From Nostocoides sp. HKS02 (GTDB lineage Bacteria; Actinomycetota; Actinomycetes; Actinomycetales; Dermatophilaceae): 64,000 bases of DNA. Under the pieces are notes generated by a model, which ran no database searches, was not told the origin of the DNA, and saw nothing but the letters and a program-made list of their open reading frames with translations. Position 1 is the first letter of the stretch; every line of letters begins with the position of its first letter. The position numbers and the translations under genes were made by a program. The stretch lies in NCBI RefSeq assembly GCF_009707485.1, contig NZ_CP046121.1, forward strand, positions 930,001 to 994,000. The letters run 5' to 3'. Below are positions 8,214-16,254 of the stretch, piece after piece.

Positions 8214-8936
8214 TCACTCCCGCTCGAACCGTGCTGACAGCGCGTACCGCAGCAGCACCACGTCCCCGATCTGGCGCACCTCCGCGAGCTCGGCCCGGCG
8301 GTCCGCGTTCCACGGGAACTGGCCAGCTCCCACGAACCGCGCGCCGCGGGGGTCACCCACGAACAGCGGCGCGACCACGAGTGCGAGCTCGTCGGCCAGG
8401 TCGCCCGTCAGGAACTGGGTGAGCGTCCGCCCGCCGCCTTCCACCATCAAGCGCCCCACACCGCGATCGTGCAAGTCGGCAGCCACCCGGGCCAGGTCGA
8501 CGGGGTCATCGCTGCCGCGATCGCCGCCGTCCCGCTCACCGGCGTCGACCACGGTCGCGACCGAGCCCAGCTGCCTCCGGGCCCGCACCAGCGCCTCGCC
8601 GGCGGCATAGACCAGCTTGTCGCCGGGCCCCGTGGCGAAGAAGTCCGCGGCCGGATCGAGGTCGCCCCGGGTGGTCACGGTGACCTTCGTCGGAGTGGCG
8701 GACAGGCCGCGGGCAGTGCGGTCCGCCTGACGGGCCGGCGACCGCACCAGCAGGCGGGGGTTGTCCGTGCGGATCGTCGCGGCTCCGACGAGGATCGCGT
8801 CGCAGCGAGCCCGTTCGGCGTCGACGCGGTCGAGGTCGGCCGCGTTGGACAGCACGAGCCGGGTCGGGCTCGCGTCGTCGAGGTAGCCGTCGATGGAGAT
8901 GCCGCAGCTGAGGACGGTGTAGGGGCGCTCAGCCAT
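8214..8936 (-). CDS. RibD C-terminal-type (dihydrofolate reductase-like) reductase
   Basis: A 240-residue stand-alone reductase of the RibD C-terminal family, with no deaminase domain. SIDGYLDDAS at the N-terminus, SNAADLDRVDAERARCDAI and VEGGGRTLTQFL (NADPH-binding glycine loop) are typical. In riboflavin synthesis such enzymes reduce the ribosyl group of the deaminated pyrimidine to ribityl with NADPH. Here it sits 9 bases upstream of ribA, so the two probably act in sequence on a GTP-derived pyrimidine. Start ATG 8936 overlaps the end of the membrane protein gene by 8 bases. Confidence 0.88.
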   Translation of the reverse strand: MAERPYTVLSCGISIDGYLDDASPTRLVLSNAADLDRVDAERARCDAILVGAATIRTDNPRLLVRSPARQADRTARGLSATPTKVTVTTRGDLDPAADFFATGPGDKLVYAAGEALVRARRQLGSVATVVDAGERDGGDRGSDDPVDLARVAADLHDRGVGRLMVEGGGRTLTQFLTGDLADELALVVAPLFVGDPRGARFVGAGQFPWNADRRAELAEVRQIGDVVLLRYALSARFERE

Positions 8937-9882
8937 GGGGGTCCCGCATCCACCCCACCAGGGCGACCGCACCGCCGGGCAAGCTGGCGACCAGGATGAG
9001 CACGCCATAGGCGACCGCCGTGCCCAGCCCCTGCGCGGCCGTGAGCCCGGCGGCCGCGAAGGCCCACGCGGCGGCACCCTCGCGCGGCCCCCACCCGGCA
9101 ATGGTGGCGGGTACCCCCATCGCGAGGAGGACGAACAGGCCGAGCGGGACGAGCTGGGTGGTCGGGGCCGTCGACCCCACGACGCGGGCAGCGATGACGA
9201 AGGTCAGGACGTGGCCCGCGACGACGACGACGGACGCCAGGGCAACCGCCGGCCAGATCGGTCGGGCGAGCACGGCGTCCCGCAAGGCGCTGGAGACGGC
9301 CCGGACGATGCGGGCCCACCGGGCGGGACCGGCAGGTGGTCGCCTGCGGGCCAGCACCACGGCCGTGCCGAGCACGAGGGCGACCAGGACGATGAGGGCC
9401 GCGGACACCGGCGCCGGCGGGCGCACCGGCGAGGGCAGCAGCGCAACGGCCGCCACCGTCACCGCGAGCTGGACGGCCTGGCCCGCCGTGCGTTCCAGCA
9501 GCACCGCCCGCAGCGCCCTGCCGACGTCGCCGGCGGCCCGGCCGTGGTGCAGCCCACGGTGCAGGTCGCCGACGACCCCACCGGGCAGCGTCAGGTTGAG
9601 GAACTGCGAGCGGTAGTACGCGGCGAGGGCGGTCCGCCAGCGCAGGTCGAGGCCCACGGCTCGGGCCACGAGGGTCCAGCGCCATGCGCAGCACGCCGTC
9701 GTGAGGACAGCGATCGCCGCAGCCGCGCCCATCGACCGTGCGTCGAGGCCACGCACCGAAGCGAGGGCGGGTCCGGTGCCGACGTGCCAGGCCACCACGG
9801 CCAGGACCGTGGCGCCCGCGAGGAGGCGGACGACCCACGCGGGTACGCGCCATCCGGCGGCAGGCAGGGTGAGGGTGGTCAT
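8929..9882 (-). CDS. LPG-synthase-TM-like (AglD/YbhN type) multi-pass membrane protein
   Basis: A 317-residue protein with about 7-8 hydrophobic segments and no soluble domain. The pattern YRSQFLNLTLPGGVVGDLHRG and LLERTAGQAVQL matches the transmembrane region shared by lysylphosphatidylglycerol synthases and AglD/YbhN proteins, thought to move or present lipid-linked substrates. Its place between a methyltransferase and the RibD-like reductase suggests it flips or holds a lipid-linked product of the cluster. It overlaps both neighbours (ATGA with the methyltransferase). No lysyl-transferase domain is present, so lysylation is unlikely. Confidence 0.8.
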   Translation of the reverse strand: MTTLTLPAAGWRVPAWVVRLLAGATVLAVVAWHVGTGPALASVRGLDARSMGAAAAIAVLTTACCAWRWTLVARAVGLDLRWRTALAAYYRSQFLNLTLPGGVVGDLHRGLHHGRAAGDVGRALRAVLLERTAGQAVQLAVTVAAVALLPSPVRPPAPVSAALIVLVALVLGTAVVLARRRPPAGPARWARIVRAVSSALRDAVLARPIWPAVALASVVVVAGHVLTFVIAARVVGSTAPTTQLVPLGLFVLLAMGVPATIAGWGPREGAAAWAFAAAGLTAAQGLGTAVAYGVLILVASLPGGAVALVGWMRDPHG

Positions 9883-10697
9883 CGCGGCACCACCAGGAGG
9901 TCCGCATGGCCGACGCTGACCCGTAGCCGACCGGCATACGCCGCGGCAAGGCGTCGGCGGCCGTAGCGCTCCGCCCGCGCGGCGAGATCCGGACTGTCCT
10001 CGCAGGCCGCGTCGAGCCAGCCGGTGAACCACTGCGCCGCCAGGCTCGACTGGTGGGCGTCGAGGCGCCACGGGCTGGGACGCACGAGGACCTCGGCGCC
10101 GGTGCGGGCGAACGCTTCGGCGGCACGGGCCAGCGCGTCCGGACCGAGCAGCGTTCGACCGTCCACGGTGCGCCGCTGGTGATGGTCGAACGCGGCGGCG
10201 ACCAGCGGGTCGAGGGGGTCCCGCGGGCTGAGTCGAACCTGCCCGACGACCGACAGCGTGAACAGCACCGGGCAACCGGCCTCGCCACAGGCCGTGACGA
10301 GACGGTCCAGCTCGGTGGCGGTGAGGAGGTCCAGGAGCGCCGAGGCGGTCACCAGGGAGGCGCCCGCGAGCTCCCCCCGGGACAGGTGGGTGAGGTCGCC
10401 CTCGCGAACCTCGACCGTGACGGGTGCGCCGCCGGCAGCGGTGGGGACGGTGCGCGCGGCCTGGGCCAGCAGGGCGGGGTCGTGGTCGTGCATCACCCAG
10501 TGCTGGGGACGGGGGAGCAGCGGCGCGAGCCAGCGCGCCATGGCGCCGGTCCCGCACCCGAGGTCGTGGATGTATGCCGTGCCCTCGGGAAGGTGCTCGA
10601 CGAGGCGGTGCACCAGGGCGCGGGACCGGGCAGCAGCATCGGCTTCCTCGCGCAGCTGCAGCCACTCGGGGCTGACCCCGACCGGTACGGCGGTCAT
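9879..10697 (-). CDS. Class I SAM-dependent methyltransferase
   Basis: A 272-residue Rossmann methyltransferase. The SAM-binding motif I is IHDLGCGTG (about 43-51), followed by an acidic WVMHDHDP and a motif-IV-like stretch ending SALLDLL. The target atom is unknown. In the cluster it lies between the glycosyltransferase and the membrane protein, overlapping each by 4 bases, which implies coupled translation and a shared pathway. Start ATG 10697 is fixed by that overlap. Confidence 0.85.
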   Translation of the reverse strand: MTAVPVGVSPEWLQLREEADAAARSRALVHRLVEHLPEGTAYIHDLGCGTGAMARWLAPLLPRPQHWVMHDHDPALLAQAARTVPTAAGGAPVTVEVREGDLTHLSRGELAGASLVTASALLDLLTATELDRLVTACGEAGCPVLFTLSVVGQVRLSPRDPLDPLVAAAFDHHQRRTVDGRTLLGPDALARAAEAFARTGAEVLVRPSPWRLDAHQSSLAAQWFTGWLDAACEDSPDLAARAERYGRRRLAAAYAGRLRVSVGHADLLVVPR

Positions 10698-11764
10698 GCC
10701 CCCGCCACCCGCATCAGGACCCGGCTGACGCGCTCGGCGGTGACCGACCAGCCCGTGAGCTCGTCGCGGCGCTGCCGTGCGGCGGCCCTCCACCGGGCCC
10801 TGAGGTCGGCGTCGGTGAGCCAGTCGCGCAGGGCGCACGCGAAGGCCTCGGGATCGTCGACCGGCACCAGCCGCCCCGGTGCGCAGGCAGGTGCTGACCC
10901 TCTCCACGCCTGCGGCACTCCGCCCACGTCGGTGGCCACGACCGGCAGCCCTCGGGCGAACGACTCGGTGACCACCATCGCGTAGGTCTCGGCCCGAGTG
11001 GCGAGGACCAGCAGGTCGGCGGCGGCGTACGCGGCGTCGAGGGCGGCGCCCACCAGCGGCCCGGTGAAGGTCACGCGGTGCGCCAGTCCGGCGTCGTGGA
11101 CCCGGTCACGGAGTGCTCGCGCGAACCCCGGGTCTCGACCCAGGGAACCGACGCAGACACAGCGCCACGACAGGTCAGCGACGGCACGAAGGGCCTCGAA
11201 CACGACGTCGTGACCCTTGTCGGGAGTCACCGCCGCCACGCAGAGGAGCGCCTGGCCGGAGGCGGACCACGGCGCGAGCGGGGCCGGGTCGACACCCGGC
11301 TCCGCGACCGATACGCACGACGACCTCAGGGCGTAGCGATCCAGCAGCCAGTCCCGGGTCCAGGTGCTCGTCGTCACCACCGCGCGGGCCCCGGCGAGCA
11401 CGTCCCGTTCGCGCGCGCCCACGTCGGCGCGGTCCTGGCCAGGCCACCGGTGCCCCAGGGGCATGTGGACGAGCACCACGATGCCGAGGCGGTCCGTCTC
11501 GCCCCGAACGACATCACCCGCGTTCGACGCCACGAGGCCGTCGACCAGCACGAGGGACGAGTCGGGCAGGACGGCGAGCGCCGACCCGAGCCCGGCCAGC
11601 GACCCCGGGTCGCGCCGCGGCCAGGGGCCGGCCACCGGCACCTCGCGGACGGACCAGCCGCGGTGGGCGAGCTCCTCGCAGAGACGCAGGTCGTAGACGT
11701 TGCCACCACTGCGGCGCGTGGGGTCGTGGAGGTCGGCCGGCACGACCACGTGGACGACGCTCAC
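10694..11764 (-). CDS. GT4-like glycosyltransferase
   Basis: A 356-residue glycosyltransferase with a GT-B layout. An N-terminal acceptor half starts [21 protein letters not shown], and the C-terminal nucleotide-sugar half has [13 protein letters not shown] and [16 protein letters not shown], the GT4 donor-site E-x7-E-like region. Donor and acceptor are unknown. GTG 11764 overlaps the stop of the pterin synthase-like gene (GTGA), and the 3' end overlaps the methyltransferase. This implies the cluster's product is glycosylated. Confidence 0.88.
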   Translation of the reverse strand: MSVVHVVVPADLHDPTRRSGGNVYDLRLCEELAHRGWSVREVPVAGPWPRRDPGSLAGLGSALAVLPDSSLVLVDGLVASNAGDVVRGETDRLGIVVLVHMPLGHRWPGQDRADVGARERDVLAGARAVVTTSTWTRDWLLDRYALRSSCVSVAEPGVDPAPLAPWSASGQALLCVAAVTPDKGHDVVFEALRAVADLSWRCVCVGSLGRDPGFARALRDRVHDAGLAHRVTFTGPLVGAALDAAYAAADLLVLATRAETYAMVVTESFARGLPVVATDVGGVPQAWRGSAPACAPGRLVPVDDPEAFACALRDWLTDADLRARWRAAARQRRDELTGWSVTAERVSRVLMRVAGA

Positions 11765-12158
11765 CAGCTCAGCTCGTAACTGGCCCAGGCGACGTGGGAC
11801 TCGTGCAGGGTCACCAGGATGCCGGTCACGCCACGGGCGCCCTCGCCCCACGACCCTGACCGGATGCTCGCCGCAAGACGGTCGGCGACCACCTGGGCCA
11901 GGACTTCGGTGGTGGTGTTGAGCCCGGCCAGGCTCGGCTCCTCGTCGAGGTTCCGATAGGTCAGGTCGCCCAGCACCGCCGCCAGCTCGGCAGCCGCGCG
12001 ACCGAGGTCGACCACGACGCCGTCCGGGTCGAGAGTGGGGCGGCGGAAGGTCGCGTCGACCACGAATGTCGCCCCGTGGAGCCGCTGGGCTGGTCCGAAG
12101 ACCTCCCCCGGAGACTGTGCGCCACCATGAGGTGGTCGCGGACCGTCACACTGAACAC
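11761..12158 (-). pseudogene. 6-pyruvoyl/6-carboxy-tetrahydropterin synthase-like gene with a 1-base frameshift
   Basis: Two frames together read as one T-fold protein of about 132 residues: [18 protein letters not shown] from GTG 12158, then [14 protein letters not shown] onward to [15 protein letters not shown]. The break is in a G5 tract (C run 12105-12109 on the plus strand); a sixth G would restore the frame exactly. His14 and the His in RLHGATF match two zinc ligands of PTPS/QueD, but the usual HGH is HGA, so the metal site or chemistry differs from classical enzymes. Conservation on both sides of the break suggests a sequence error or a very recent mutation. It lies 3 bases after the dehydrogenase stop and overlaps the glycosyltransferase start. 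Confidence 0.8.
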
Positions 12159-12161
12159 CGG

Positions 12162-13142
12162 TTACCCCGATCCGTACGTGATGGTGTGGCAGAGGCCCGG
12201 AGTCCGCCCGTCGCTGAGCCCGGCCATGAGCTGGGGCAGGTGCTCCAGGGGGGTCTCCCCGCTGAGGAGCGCGTCGAAGGCCGGGTCGCGCAGCAGGTCG
12301 AGGGCGAGAGCCAGGCGCGTGCCCGGGGTGTGGCGGTCGCGCCGAGCGGGGGAGACCGCACCGACCTGGCTCGCGCGGATGCCGAGTCGCTGGGAGTGGA
12401 AGGCGCCGCCGAGCGACAGCGTCACCTGCGCCTCGCCGTACCAGCTCAGGTCGATCACCGTGCCGTCGGGGCGCAACAGGTCGAGCGAGCGCTGCAGGCC
12501 CGCCGAGGTTCCGCTGGTGTGCACGACCAGGTCACAGTCGACCGGGGCATCGGGGGGCAGCGCGAACTGCGCGCCCAGCTGCGCTGCCACGTCGGCTCGG
12601 GTCGGCTCGGTGTCGACCAGGGTGACCTCCACCGCCGGAAAGCGCGCCAGCAGGCGGGCGACGGAGCACCCGACCATGCCCGCACCGACCACTGCGACCC
12701 GGTCGCCGAGCAACGGCGCGGCATCCCAGACGGCGTTGACCGCAGTCTCCACCGTGCCCGCGAGCACGGCTCGAGCTGGCGGCACGTCGTCCGGCACCAG
12801 CGCGACGGCGCGCTCGGGGACCACGTACGCGCTCTGGTGGGGGTACAGGCAGAAGACGGTGCGACCCTGAAGGTGGGCGGGGCCGTGCTCGACGACCCCG
12901 ACGCTGAGGTAGCCGTACTTGACCGGGCCCGGGAAGTCGCCCTCCTGGAACGGCGCCCGCATCGCGGCATACTGGCTCGTCGGCACGCCACCACGGAACA
13001 CCAGGGTCTCGGTACCCCGACTCACGCCTGAGCGCAGCGCGCGCACGAGGACCTCGCCCGGCCCCGGCTCGGGGACGGTCACCTGGCGGATCTCGCCGAC
13101 GCCGGGTTCGCGCAGCCAGAATGCCGATGCGTCGGTGCCCAC
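12162..13142 (-). CDS. Medium-chain (zinc-type) dehydrogenase/reductase
   Basis: A 326-residue MDR-family oxidoreductase with the NAD(P)-binding loop [17 protein letters not shown] and an N-terminal GroES-like half containing [13 protein letters not shown]. The GHE/Cys zinc signature of alcohol dehydrogenases is not evident, so it may be zinc-free. It heads the minus-strand run of the pterin/glycosyl cluster and probably oxidises or reduces an intermediate. GTG 13142 has GGGAGGGG just upstream. It diverges from the CDP-alcohol phosphatidyltransferase, with the shared promoter region between them. Confidence 0.85.
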   Translation of the reverse strand: MGTDASAFWLREPGVGEIRQVTVPEPGPGEVLVRALRSGVSRGTETLVFRGGVPTSQYAAMRAPFQEGDFPGPVKYGYLSVGVVEHGPAHLQGRTVFCLYPHQSAYVVPERAVALVPDDVPPARAVLAGTVETAVNAVWDAAPLLGDRVAVVGAGMVGCSVARLLARFPAVEVTLVDTEPTRADVAAQLGAQFALPPDAPVDCDLVVHTSGTSAGLQRSLDLLRPDGTVIDLSWYGEAQVTLSLGGAFHSQRLGIRASQVGAVSPARRDRHTPGTRLALALDLLRDPAFDALLSGETPLEHLPQLMAGLSDGRTPGLCHTITYGSG

Positions 13143-13176
13143 GATCCCCTCCCTACCCAGGTGTCCAGATGAACAT

Positions 13177-14034
13177 GTGCCTCGGCTGTCTCGTCCCATC
13201 GTCGTACCCGTAGACACGGAGGAACTGTGCATTCGGTTCAACGCGGCCCCCCTGTCCGGGCTGGCCGGCCCCCTGTCCGGGCTGGTCGCGCCCCTGGTCG
13301 GCCAGCTCGCGCTGCTCGGTGTCGTCGACCTGGCGGTCGGGCTCGATGGTCGTGGCTGGTGGGTGGGCGTGGACGGCGCGCTGGGGGTGACCATCCTGGT
13401 CGCGCGGGCCCAGGCGACCGCATCGATGCCCCGGCTCGGGCCCGCCGACCGGGTGACCCTCACCCGGGCAGGGCTGGCCATGGCGGTCGCCGCCCTGGCC
13501 GCCGGCTCGAAGAGCGCTGAGCTGCGCCCGTCCGCTCGCGCGCTGCTGGTCTCCGTGTGCGCGGTCGCGCTGGTCCTCGACGGCGTGGATGGCGCCGTGG
13601 CGCGCCGCACCGGCACCGCGACGCCGCTGGGTGCCCGGTTCGACCTCGAGGTCGACGCCTTCCTGATCCTCGTCCTCAGCACCCTCGTCGCGCGCACGAG
13701 CGGCTCGTGGGTGCTGCTGATCGGTACCGCGAGGTATCTGTTCGTCGTGGCGGGGTGGGGGCTGCCCTGGATGCGCCGCACCCTTGCGCCGCGGTTCTGG
13801 CGGAAGGTCGTCGCAGCCACCCAGGGGGTCGTCCTGACCGCGGCGACGGCCCAGGTCGGGCCCCCCTGGCTCACGACGCTCGCGCTCCTGGCAGCGCTCG
13901 GACTGCTGGCCGAGTCGTTCGGGCGCGACACGTGGTGGCTCTGGGTGCGGCGCGACCCCGAACCCCACCCTGCAGCCCGGCAGGTCGGCCAGCCCGACGC
14001 GGCGCTGATCCCCAGCGGCGACGGCGATGCCTGA
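13177..14034 (+). CDS. CDP-alcohol phosphatidyltransferase family membrane protein
   Basis: A hydrophobic protein with the complete family signature LDGVDGAVARRTGTATPLG followed by ARFDLEVD, i.e. D-x2-DG-x2-AR-x8-G-x3-D-x3-D, the metal and CDP site. Such enzymes move a phospho-alcohol from CDP-alcohol to an acceptor in the membrane. The start is unclear. In frame the first usable codon is GTG 13177. A better-placed GTG at 13227, just after GGAGGA, is in another frame and would join this one if the C run ending at 13251 had one more base. The stop overlaps the next start (14027), so the pair is coupled. Likely part of the divergent cluster. Confidence 0.8.
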   Translation: MPRLSRPIVVPVDTEELCIRFNAAPLSGLAGPLSGLVAPLVGQLALLGVVDLAVGLDGRGWWVGVDGALGVTILVARAQATASMPRLGPADRVTLTRAGLAMAVAALAAGSKSAELRPSARALLVSVCAVALVLDGVDGAVARRTGTATPLGARFDLEVDAFLILVLSTLVARTSGSWVLLIGTARYLFVVAGWGLPWMRRTLAPRFWRKVVAATQGVVLTAATAQVGPPWLTTLALLAALGLLAESFGRDTWWLWVRRDPEPHPAARQVGQPDAALIPSGDGDA

Positions 14035-15697
14035 GCGGCGATCACCGGGGCGGCTGCGCCCACGGGGGCGGCTGCGTCCCGGGCTGCCGCGGCGCGTGCT
14101 CGGCGCTGTGGGCGCCGGAGTCGCAGCGATCCTGCTCTGGCTCGCGCTCGTAGCCCCGGTCGACCCGGCCCTGCTCTCGCCGTCCGCGTTGGCGCGGCTG
14201 CCCCTGGAGGGCATCGTGGCGCTCCTGGTGCTGCTGCTCGCACCGGCGGCGGCCCGGGCGGCGGCTGCGGTCGTCATCGGGGTGCTCCTCGCGCTCGTGC
14301 TGATCCTCCGAGTGGTCGACCTCGCGTTCGAGGTGGCTCTCGGCAGGGCCGCCCGGCCGGTGACGGACTGGAGGTACGTCGGCTCGGCGCAGGGGCTGCT
14401 CACGGACTCGGTCGGGCGGCCGGCCGCGGTGACCGGCATGGTGATCGGTGCCGCGGTGGTGCTCGCGGTGCTGGTCCTCCTGCCGATCGGCGGCCTGCGC
14501 CTGCAGCGGGCCCTCGCGAGGCACCACGGGGGCGCGCGTCGCGCGACCATGGCCCTCACCGTGGCGTGGCTGCTCTGCGCCGTCACCGGCGCACAGCTGA
14601 CGAGCGGCGTGCCCGTCGCGTCGACCAGTGTGGCCGACCTCGTCTCGAGCCACGTGACCCAGGTGCGTGCGGCTCTCGGCGACCGGACCACCTTTGCCGC
14701 ACAGGTGGGTGTCGACCGGTTCCAGGGCACGCCCGGCCCCGCCCTGCTCCAGGGGTTGCACGGCAAGGACGTCCTCGTCGTGTTCGTCGAGAGCTACGGC
14801 CGGGTCGCCATCACGGGGTCCAGTCTGTCCACCGGCGTGGACGCGACCCTGGCTGCCGCGACCGCGCGGCTTCGGGGCGCGGGCTACGCGTCACAGAGCG
14901 CCTTCCTCACCTCACCGACGTTCGGTGGCATCAGCTGGCTGGCCCACTCGACGCTGGAGTCGGGCCTCTGGATCGACAGCCAGCAGCGGTACGACACCCT
15001 GGTGGACACCCAGCGGCTCACCCTGAGCGCGGCGTTCGGCAAGGCCGGATGGCGCACGGTCGGCGACGTGCCCGCCAACCAGGTCGACTGGCCGCAAGGC
15101 AAGGCCTTCTACCGCTTCGACCAGCTCTACGACGCGCGGAACGTGGGGTATGCCGGACCGAGCTTCGGGTACGCGACCATGCCGGACCAGTACGTCCTGG
15201 CCGCCCTCGACAGTCGCGAGCTCGAGACACCTGGGCACCGACCAGTCATGGCGGAGATCGACTTGGTGTCGAGCCACTCGCCGTGGGCGCCCCTGCCGCG
15301 GCTGGTCCCCTGGAGCGCGCTCGGCGACGGCTCGGTCTTCGCCCCGATGGCTGCCCAGGGCTCCTCGGCCGCGACGGTGTGGAGCGCTCCCAGCCGGGTG
15401 CAGGCGGCATACGGGCAGTCCATCGAGTACTCGCTGAACGCGTTCGTCTCCTTCCTCGAGCACACCCGGGACCCGAACCTCGTCCTCGTCGTCCTCGGCG
15501 ACCACCAGCCCTCCACGGTGGTCTCGGGGCTCGGCGCGAGCCACGACGTGCCGGTCTCGGTCGTCGCTCGGGATCCGGCCGTGATGAGCCGGATCGCCGG
15601 GTGGGGCTGGCAGCCCGGTCTGCGTCCCGGTGCCGCTGCGCCGGTGTGGCGGATGGACACGTTCCGCGACCGCTTCCTCACCGCGTACGGGCCGTGA
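14027..15697 (+). CDS. Membrane-bound sulfatase/alkaline-phosphatase-superfamily enzyme (LtaS-like)
   Basis: A 556-residue protein with about 5 N-terminal transmembrane segments (to about residue 200) and an extracytoplasmic alkaline-phosphatase-fold domain. VVFVESYG, SPTFGGISWLAHST (candidate nucleophile region) and LVVLGDHQPS (metal-binding Asp-His) follow the order seen in LtaS-type phosphoglycerol or phosphoethanolamine transferases. It would act outside the membrane, perhaps moving a phospho-head group made by the upstream CDP-alcohol transferase, whose gene it overlaps by 8 bases. Substrate unknown. Confidence 0.83.
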   Translation: MPERRSPGRLRPRGRLRPGLPRRVLGAVGAGVAAILLWLALVAPVDPALLSPSALARLPLEGIVALLVLLLAPAAARAAAAVVIGVLLALVLILRVVDLAFEVALGRAARPVTDWRYVGSAQGLLTDSVGRPAAVTGMVIGAAVVLAVLVLLPIGGLRLQRALARHHGGARRATMALTVAWLLCAVTGAQLTSGVPVASTSVADLVSSHVTQVRAALGDRTTFAAQVGVDRFQGTPGPALLQGLHGKDVLVVFVESYGRVAITGSSLSTGVDATLAAATARLRGAGYASQSAFLTSPTFGGISWLAHSTLESGLWIDSQQRYDTLVDTQRLTLSAAFGKAGWRTVGDVPANQVDWPQGKAFYRFDQLYDARNVGYAGPSFGYATMPDQYVLAALDSRELETPGHRPVMAEIDLVSSHSPWAPLPRLVPWSALGDGSVFAPMAAQGSSAATVWSAPSRVQAAYGQSIEYSLNAFVSFLEHTRDPNLVLVVLGDHQPSTVVSGLGASHDVPVSVVARDPAVMSRIAGWGWQPGLRPGAAAPVWRMDTFRDRFLTAYGP

Positions 15698-15700
15698 GTC

Positions 15701-15718
15701 CCGCGGATCTGTCCGCGG
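15701..15718. terminator. Short hairpin between convergent genes
   Basis: CCGCGGA-TCTG-TCCGCGG: 7-bp stem, 4-nt loop, immediately after the sulfatase-like stop and upstream of the convergent DksA-like stop. A weak bidirectional terminator is the simplest reading. Confidence 0.45.
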
Positions 15719-15748
15719 CGACGGCAACGGCGTGGTCAGCGCGGTTGG

Positions 15749-16093
15749 TCAGGCGCAGGCGACGCAGGTGCGGGCGACCGGACGCGCCTCGAGCCTGGCC
15801 GGGTCGATGGCCTTGCCGCAGACCGCGCACACGCCGTAGCTGCCCTGGGCCAGCCTGGCCTGCGCAGCGGTGAGGTCGGCGAGGTGGCGCTCGGCCTGGT
15901 GGATGAGGGCGTCGAGCTGGGACCGCTCGTAGGCGATCGTCGCGCCCTCCGGGTCGTGCTCGTCGTCGGCGTTGGAGTCGAGCGAGGCCGCCACCATGGC
16001 CCCGAAGTCTCGTCGCAGCGACGCCAGCCGGGCTGTCGTCTCGTACCGGTCCGCCTCGAGCCGCGTCGCGGCAGCAGTCTGGGGATCGGTCAT
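15749..16093 (-). CDS. DksA/TraR-type C4 zinc-finger protein
   Basis: A 114-residue protein with a coiled-coil-prone helical part and a C-terminal zinc finger CAVCGKAIDPARLEARPV then RTCVAC (C-x2-C-x17-C-x2-C). DksA/TraR proteins reach into the RNA polymerase secondary channel and modulate initiation; actinobacterial short forms are mostly uncharacterised. I start at ATG 16093 (MTDPQTAA), where family similarity begins, rather than further upstream. A second TGA lies 13 bases after the stop, in the same style as the stop-linked duplications elsewhere in the window. Confidence 0.85.
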   Translation of the reverse strand: MTDPQTAAATRLEADRYETTARLASLRRDFGAMVAASLDSNADDEHDPEGATIAYERSQLDALIHQAERHLADLTAAQARLAQGSYGVCAVCGKAIDPARLEARPVARTCVACA

Positions 16094-16219
16094 GGAGGGC
16101 TCCGGAGGGGTGCGCGCTGTGGACTGGTGGTGGCTCCAGTGTGCGCTGGGGGTTGTCACGAGTCGCCCACGGGTGTCCACTGCGAAGGCAGGGACGAGCC
16201 CGGGTATGCCGGGCTTGGG

Positions 16220-16245
16220 GAACGGACCTCTTGAACGGACCTGTT
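16220..16245 (+). repeat. 13-bp tandem duplication in the leader of the secreted propeller gene
   Basis: GAACGGACCTCTT (16220-16232) followed by GAACGGACCTGTT (16233-16245), one mismatch. It lies just upstream of the GGAG ribosome site and the ATG at 16255. Confidence 0.7.
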
Positions 16246-16254
16246 GGAGCACCC

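Noticed and set aside
8929..10665. Very long minus-strand open frame covering the membrane protein and most of the methyltransferase region
   Set aside because: Only the part from ATG 9882 has hydrophobic segments and family motifs; the rest is an Arg/Pro-rich antisense-frame artefact over the methyltransferase gene.
13227..13520. 97-codon plus-strand frame starting at the GTG next to GGAGGA
   Set aside because: Its product is Arg/Gly/Pro-rich and out of frame with the CDP-alcohol transferase motif; kept only as evidence about the possible start.
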